Below, piece after piece: positions 62,093 to 64,000 of a DNA stretch of 64,000 nucleotides. Origin of the DNA: Parachlamydia sp. AcF125 (GTDB taxonomy: Bacteria > Chlamydiota > Chlamydiia > Chlamydiales > Parachlamydiaceae); NCBI RefSeq assembly GCF_018342475.1, contig NZ_JAEMUD010000001.1:620001-684000 (forward strand). Direction: 5' to 3'. The notes beneath the pieces were generated by a model. It was not told the origin of the DNA, ran no database searches, and saw only the letters and a list, made by a program, of their open reading frames with translations. The position numbers and the translations under genes were made by a program. Within the stretch, counting starts at the first letter, position 1. The number at the start of each line of letters is the position of its first letter.

Positions 62093-62770
62093 TTACGATT
62101 TGTTTTTCGGAATAGCCTCTAAAAACTGCTTGCGGTAACTTTCTTCTTCAAAAAGGCCTCCAAAGTCGCTTGTGCGGGTTAAACTATCCTGATCCTCTAC
62201 TCCTCTTATTTTTACACAAAAATGGGTCGCTTCTAACACAACGGCTACATCGGGAGTATTTAAGATAGAACATAGACATTCTTTAATTTGTCTAGTCAGC
62301 CTTTCTTGTACTTGTGGTCTTCTCGCAAAATAATGGGCGATTCGATTGAGTTTGGAGAGGCCAATGACTCGATCATTTGGGATATAAGCAATATGGCAAT
62401 AACCTAAAATGGGAACGAAGTGGTGTTCACACATACTATTTATGCGAATATGAGACTCAAGTAGCATATTTCGATAATTAAATTTGTTTTCCTGAGTGGT
62501 AATTTTGGGGAAATTATGGGGGTTTAACCCAGGAAACAGCTCCTTCACTAGCATCTTGGCATAGCGATGAGGAGTTTTATTAATGGAATCGTCTTCGAGA
62601 TCCATTCCAAGAGTTAAAAGGATTTTTTCGAAATAATATTCGATTTTTTTTATTTTTTCCTCATCCGTTAATTGATTGTCATTCCAGGGATAAGGAATTT
62701 CATCCCACGTATCATTCATATGGGCATTGATAAATGGATTTGAGAATACTTTTTCATCTAATTCTAGCAT
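62093..62770 (-). CDS. folE: GTP cyclohydrolase I
   Basis: Opens GTP to dihydroneopterin triphosphate, first step to folate and to queuosine. From ATG 62770 (AAGGTG, 4-base spacing) 225 residues, normal. Zinc-site Cys and His lie in SMCEHHFVP, and the later Cys in EATHFCVKIRGVED. IGLSKLNRIAHYFARRPQ is diagnostic. It starts 11 bases after the queD stop, forming a two-gene unit. Neither chlamydial folate nor queuosine genes are otherwise present here. Confidence 0.95.
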   Translation of the reverse strand: MLELDEKVFSNPFINAHMNDTWDEIPYPWNDNQLTDEEKIKKIEYYFEKILLTLGMDLEDDSINKTPHRYAKMLVKELFPGLNPHNFPKITTQENKFNYRNMLLESHIRINSMCEHHFVPILGYCHIAYIPNDRVIGLSKLNRIAHYFARRPQVQERLTRQIKECLCSILNTPDVAVVLEATHFCVKIRGVEDQDSLTRTSDFGGLFEEESYRKQFLEAIPKNKS

Positions 62771-62781
62771 TTTACACCTTC

Positions 62782-63237
62782 TTATAAATAGGCTTCTACA
62801 TAGCAATTATCTGTCTCATATAATGTGACTTTTGTAATTGTCACCCCCGTCCCCTCAAGCATAAGGGGCCCGATTTCCCGGAGTATATATTCTGCCATAT
62901 TCTCGGCGGTTGGGTTAAACTTGCAGATAAAAGGTTCCTTTTTTCTTGGGATATTACGCAGCATTTCCACGACTTTCTCGTCTCGCTCATACACTAAGAA
63001 GTTATGATCCCAATATTCCTCAATCCAAGATCCAATACGATCTTTTAAAACTGAGAAATCAATGATTCTTCCCAAAGAGTCTAAGTGAGGCGCTTCAGCA
63101 GCGAGGTGGATATAGTAGTTATGCCCGTGCACTGTTGCACATTTACCTTCATGATCCATGACTCGATGCCCCGCACAAAAATGCAACTTTCGAATACATT
63201 TGATTGTATTTTTCACAAAAACCTGTTGGTTATTCAT
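62782..63237 (-). CDS. queD: QueD-like 6-carboxy-tetrahydropterin synthase
   Basis: PTPS family. About 151 residues from ATG 63237; the frame extends to 63303 without a better site. Zinc histidines are in HFCAGHRV and in CATVHGHNYYIHL. The CxxxHGH motif with Cys and the late PTAENMAEYIL and LYETDNCYVE are of the QueD type rather than the folate-type PTPS-III (ExxxHGH). It uses the FolE product and is adjacent to folE, suggesting a preQ0 route; other queuosine genes are not in this window. Start choice moderate. Confidence 0.88.
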   Translation of the reverse strand: MNNQQVFVKNTIKCIRKLHFCAGHRVMDHEGKCATVHGHNYYIHLAAEAPHLDSLGRIIDFSVLKDRIGSWIEEYWDHNFLVYERDEKVVEMLRNIPRKKEPFICKFNPTAENMAEYILREIGPLMLEGTGVTITKVTLYETDNCYVEAYL

Positions 63238-63804
63238 CTTGAGCTCAAGTTCATAAAAAAAACAATGGAAGTGAGTCCAAGTTACCAAGGTTTTCCAATT
63301 CAATCAATAAAAATTTCTCCAATTTAAACTAAATAATCATTAAAGTTTGCGAAGAAATACCTAAAGTGAAATGAATTATTTCATTTTCGACTTATTTGAT
63401 CTACAAAATTTTTGCTTACTATAAGTAAATGGATGTAAAAATCCTCAAATTAGGGGATTCATGCCTCTTAGCTTATAGCCCAATCTTTGACGAATATTTG
63501 AGAAGGGAGCATGCTCCTTTTCCAATTAGTCGGACAAAAAATTGGGGTATCAAATAAAGCTTAAAGAAATTAAACCATTTGATGCGAAAAAGAAAAACAA
63601 AATCAAAAATTTAAATCAACCAAAAAACGTATAAAATTTATAAAAAGAGGAAAAGGAGGTAAAAAAAGATAAAATTAAAGAAAAAATTTGGTTTTGTGTC
63701 TCTTTATTAAAGACAAATTTAGCAAATAAAATTGTTTTGCTTGAGAGTTTTTATAGAAACGGGAGAAGATAAGTGTTTTCAACACAAAAGGACAAGGGTG
63801 AAGA
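63238..63804. other. AT-rich region upstream of the M16 protease gene
   Basis: About 570 bases. It must carry the queD and protease promoters. A perfect 12-base palindrome GGAGCATGCTCC lies at 63506-63517, and AAGGAGG near 63654-63660 is not followed by a start codon. No gene recognised. Confidence 0.35.
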
Positions 63805-64000
63805 ATGTGGAATAATTGGTGTCTCAAAGGTCTATTAATTGTGGGAATTTTTGGATGGTCATCTTGCTTGCTATATGGAGAAGATTCTTCTTCTTATACC
63901 CTTATAAAAGATCGAGCAAAAATCCCTCTCTTGACTCCCACCTTTTTTGAAAGGAAAACACTAAAGATTCGCTTAAAGAATGGCTTAGAAGCTTACCTCA
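63805..64000 (+). CDS. Exported insulinase-like (M16) zinc protease, N-terminal part
   Basis: Runs off the right edge; 65 codons are visible. Signal peptide at residues 1-25 (GLLIVGIFGWSSCLLYG); there is a Cys in it but no clear lipobox. Afterwards SFxxK-like spacing is absent, and the segment RKTLKIRLKNGLEAYL matches the start of an M16 domain, where a beta strand precedes the HxxEH zinc site (not reached). Chlamydia has an insulinase-family protein of this kind. Candidate ribosome site GGGTG lies upstream of ATG 63805. Family call from 16 residues only. Confidence 0.55.
   Translation, partial: MWNNWCLKGLLIVGIFGWSSCLLYGEDSSSYTLIKDRAKIPLLTPTFFERKTLKIRLKNGLEAYL

Noticed and set aside
63506-63517. 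12-base palindrome GGAGCATGCTCC
   Set aside because: Perfect but isolated, with no loop for a hairpin and no known operator match; could be chance.
1-64000. tRNA, rRNA, tmRNA or 6S genes
   Set aside because: Intergenic regions were read for T-loop sequences and rRNA signatures by eye; none was convincing. tRNAscan-SE and Infernal would settle this.

Overview
The window reads as a chromosomal segment of an environmental chlamydia (order Chlamydiales). A Parachlamydiaceae/Waddlia-type organism is more likely than Chlamydia itself. The lineage call rests on marker families: an ATP/ADP translocase of the plastid/chlamydial type, the YtgABCD metal importer whose permease is fused to a DtxR-like repressor, a stand-alone SWIB-domain protein, the UPF0158 protein, a type III secretion SctT protein, and a doubled ThyX. 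Several neighbourhoods follow the Chlamydia order as I remember it (UPF0158-dapF-clpP; SWIB-phosphoesterase-ispD-truA; ytg genes-small conserved protein-translocase; CBM9-like-gcsH). Full-length aconitase and MetK, a MurA with a catalytic Cys, and G+C near 40% by eye argue against Chlamydiaceae. The genus cannot be resolved by reading alone.

Layout. 1-9.1 kb: end of sctT, then a mostly minus-strand block with envelope and housekeeping genes (NamZ-like muramidase, DUF2156 acyl/aminoacyl-transferase-like protein, pgeF, UPF0158 protein with a histone-H1-like tail, dapF, clpP, murA). 9.3-21 kb: ispF, an orphan protein, a cysJ-like reductase, a decayed DUF6088/AbiEi-type antitoxin gene, aconitase, gene fragments and a large UDP-sugar pyrophosphorylase-like protein. 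21-27 kb: SWIB, phosphoesterase, ispD, truA, an M15-like lipoprotein and thyX. 27.2-29.8 kb: groES-groEL-fmdB with a CIRCE-like operator and a terminator. 30-36 kb: a tightly overlapping operon mrp-DUF971-ytgA-ytgB-ytgCR-ytgD. 36.7-46 kb: CT066-like protein, nucleotide translocase, metK, rqcH-like, and a Wza/Wzc-like envelope export pair. 46-52 kb: an orphan protein and a second Wza-like gene leading dapB-dapA-asd-dapL. 52-64 kb: a PpiD/SurA-like membrane protein, a CBM9-like protein, gcsH, two long orphan proteins (effector candidates), an SNF2 helicase, folE-queD and the start of an M16 protease.

How the genes fit together. asd, dapA, dapB, dapL and dapF form a nearly complete aminotransferase route to meso-diaminopimelate. 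It feeds a peptidoglycan pathway also represented by murA, pgeF and namZ. ispD and ispF are two MEP-pathway steps. The ytg operon couples metal import, its own regulator and an Fe-S-type P-loop ATPase. No tRNA, rRNA, CRISPR array or intact insertion sequence was recognised. The only clear sign of horizontal transfer is the broken antitoxin gene at about 13.15-13.85 kb. The most unusual items are the MntR-like metal-site residue in the YtgR domain, the Mrp homologue without its CxxC pair, the Wza/Wzc pair without sugar genes, and the AT-hook/H1-tailed UPF0158 protein. All gene names come from motif recognition; no database search was possible.
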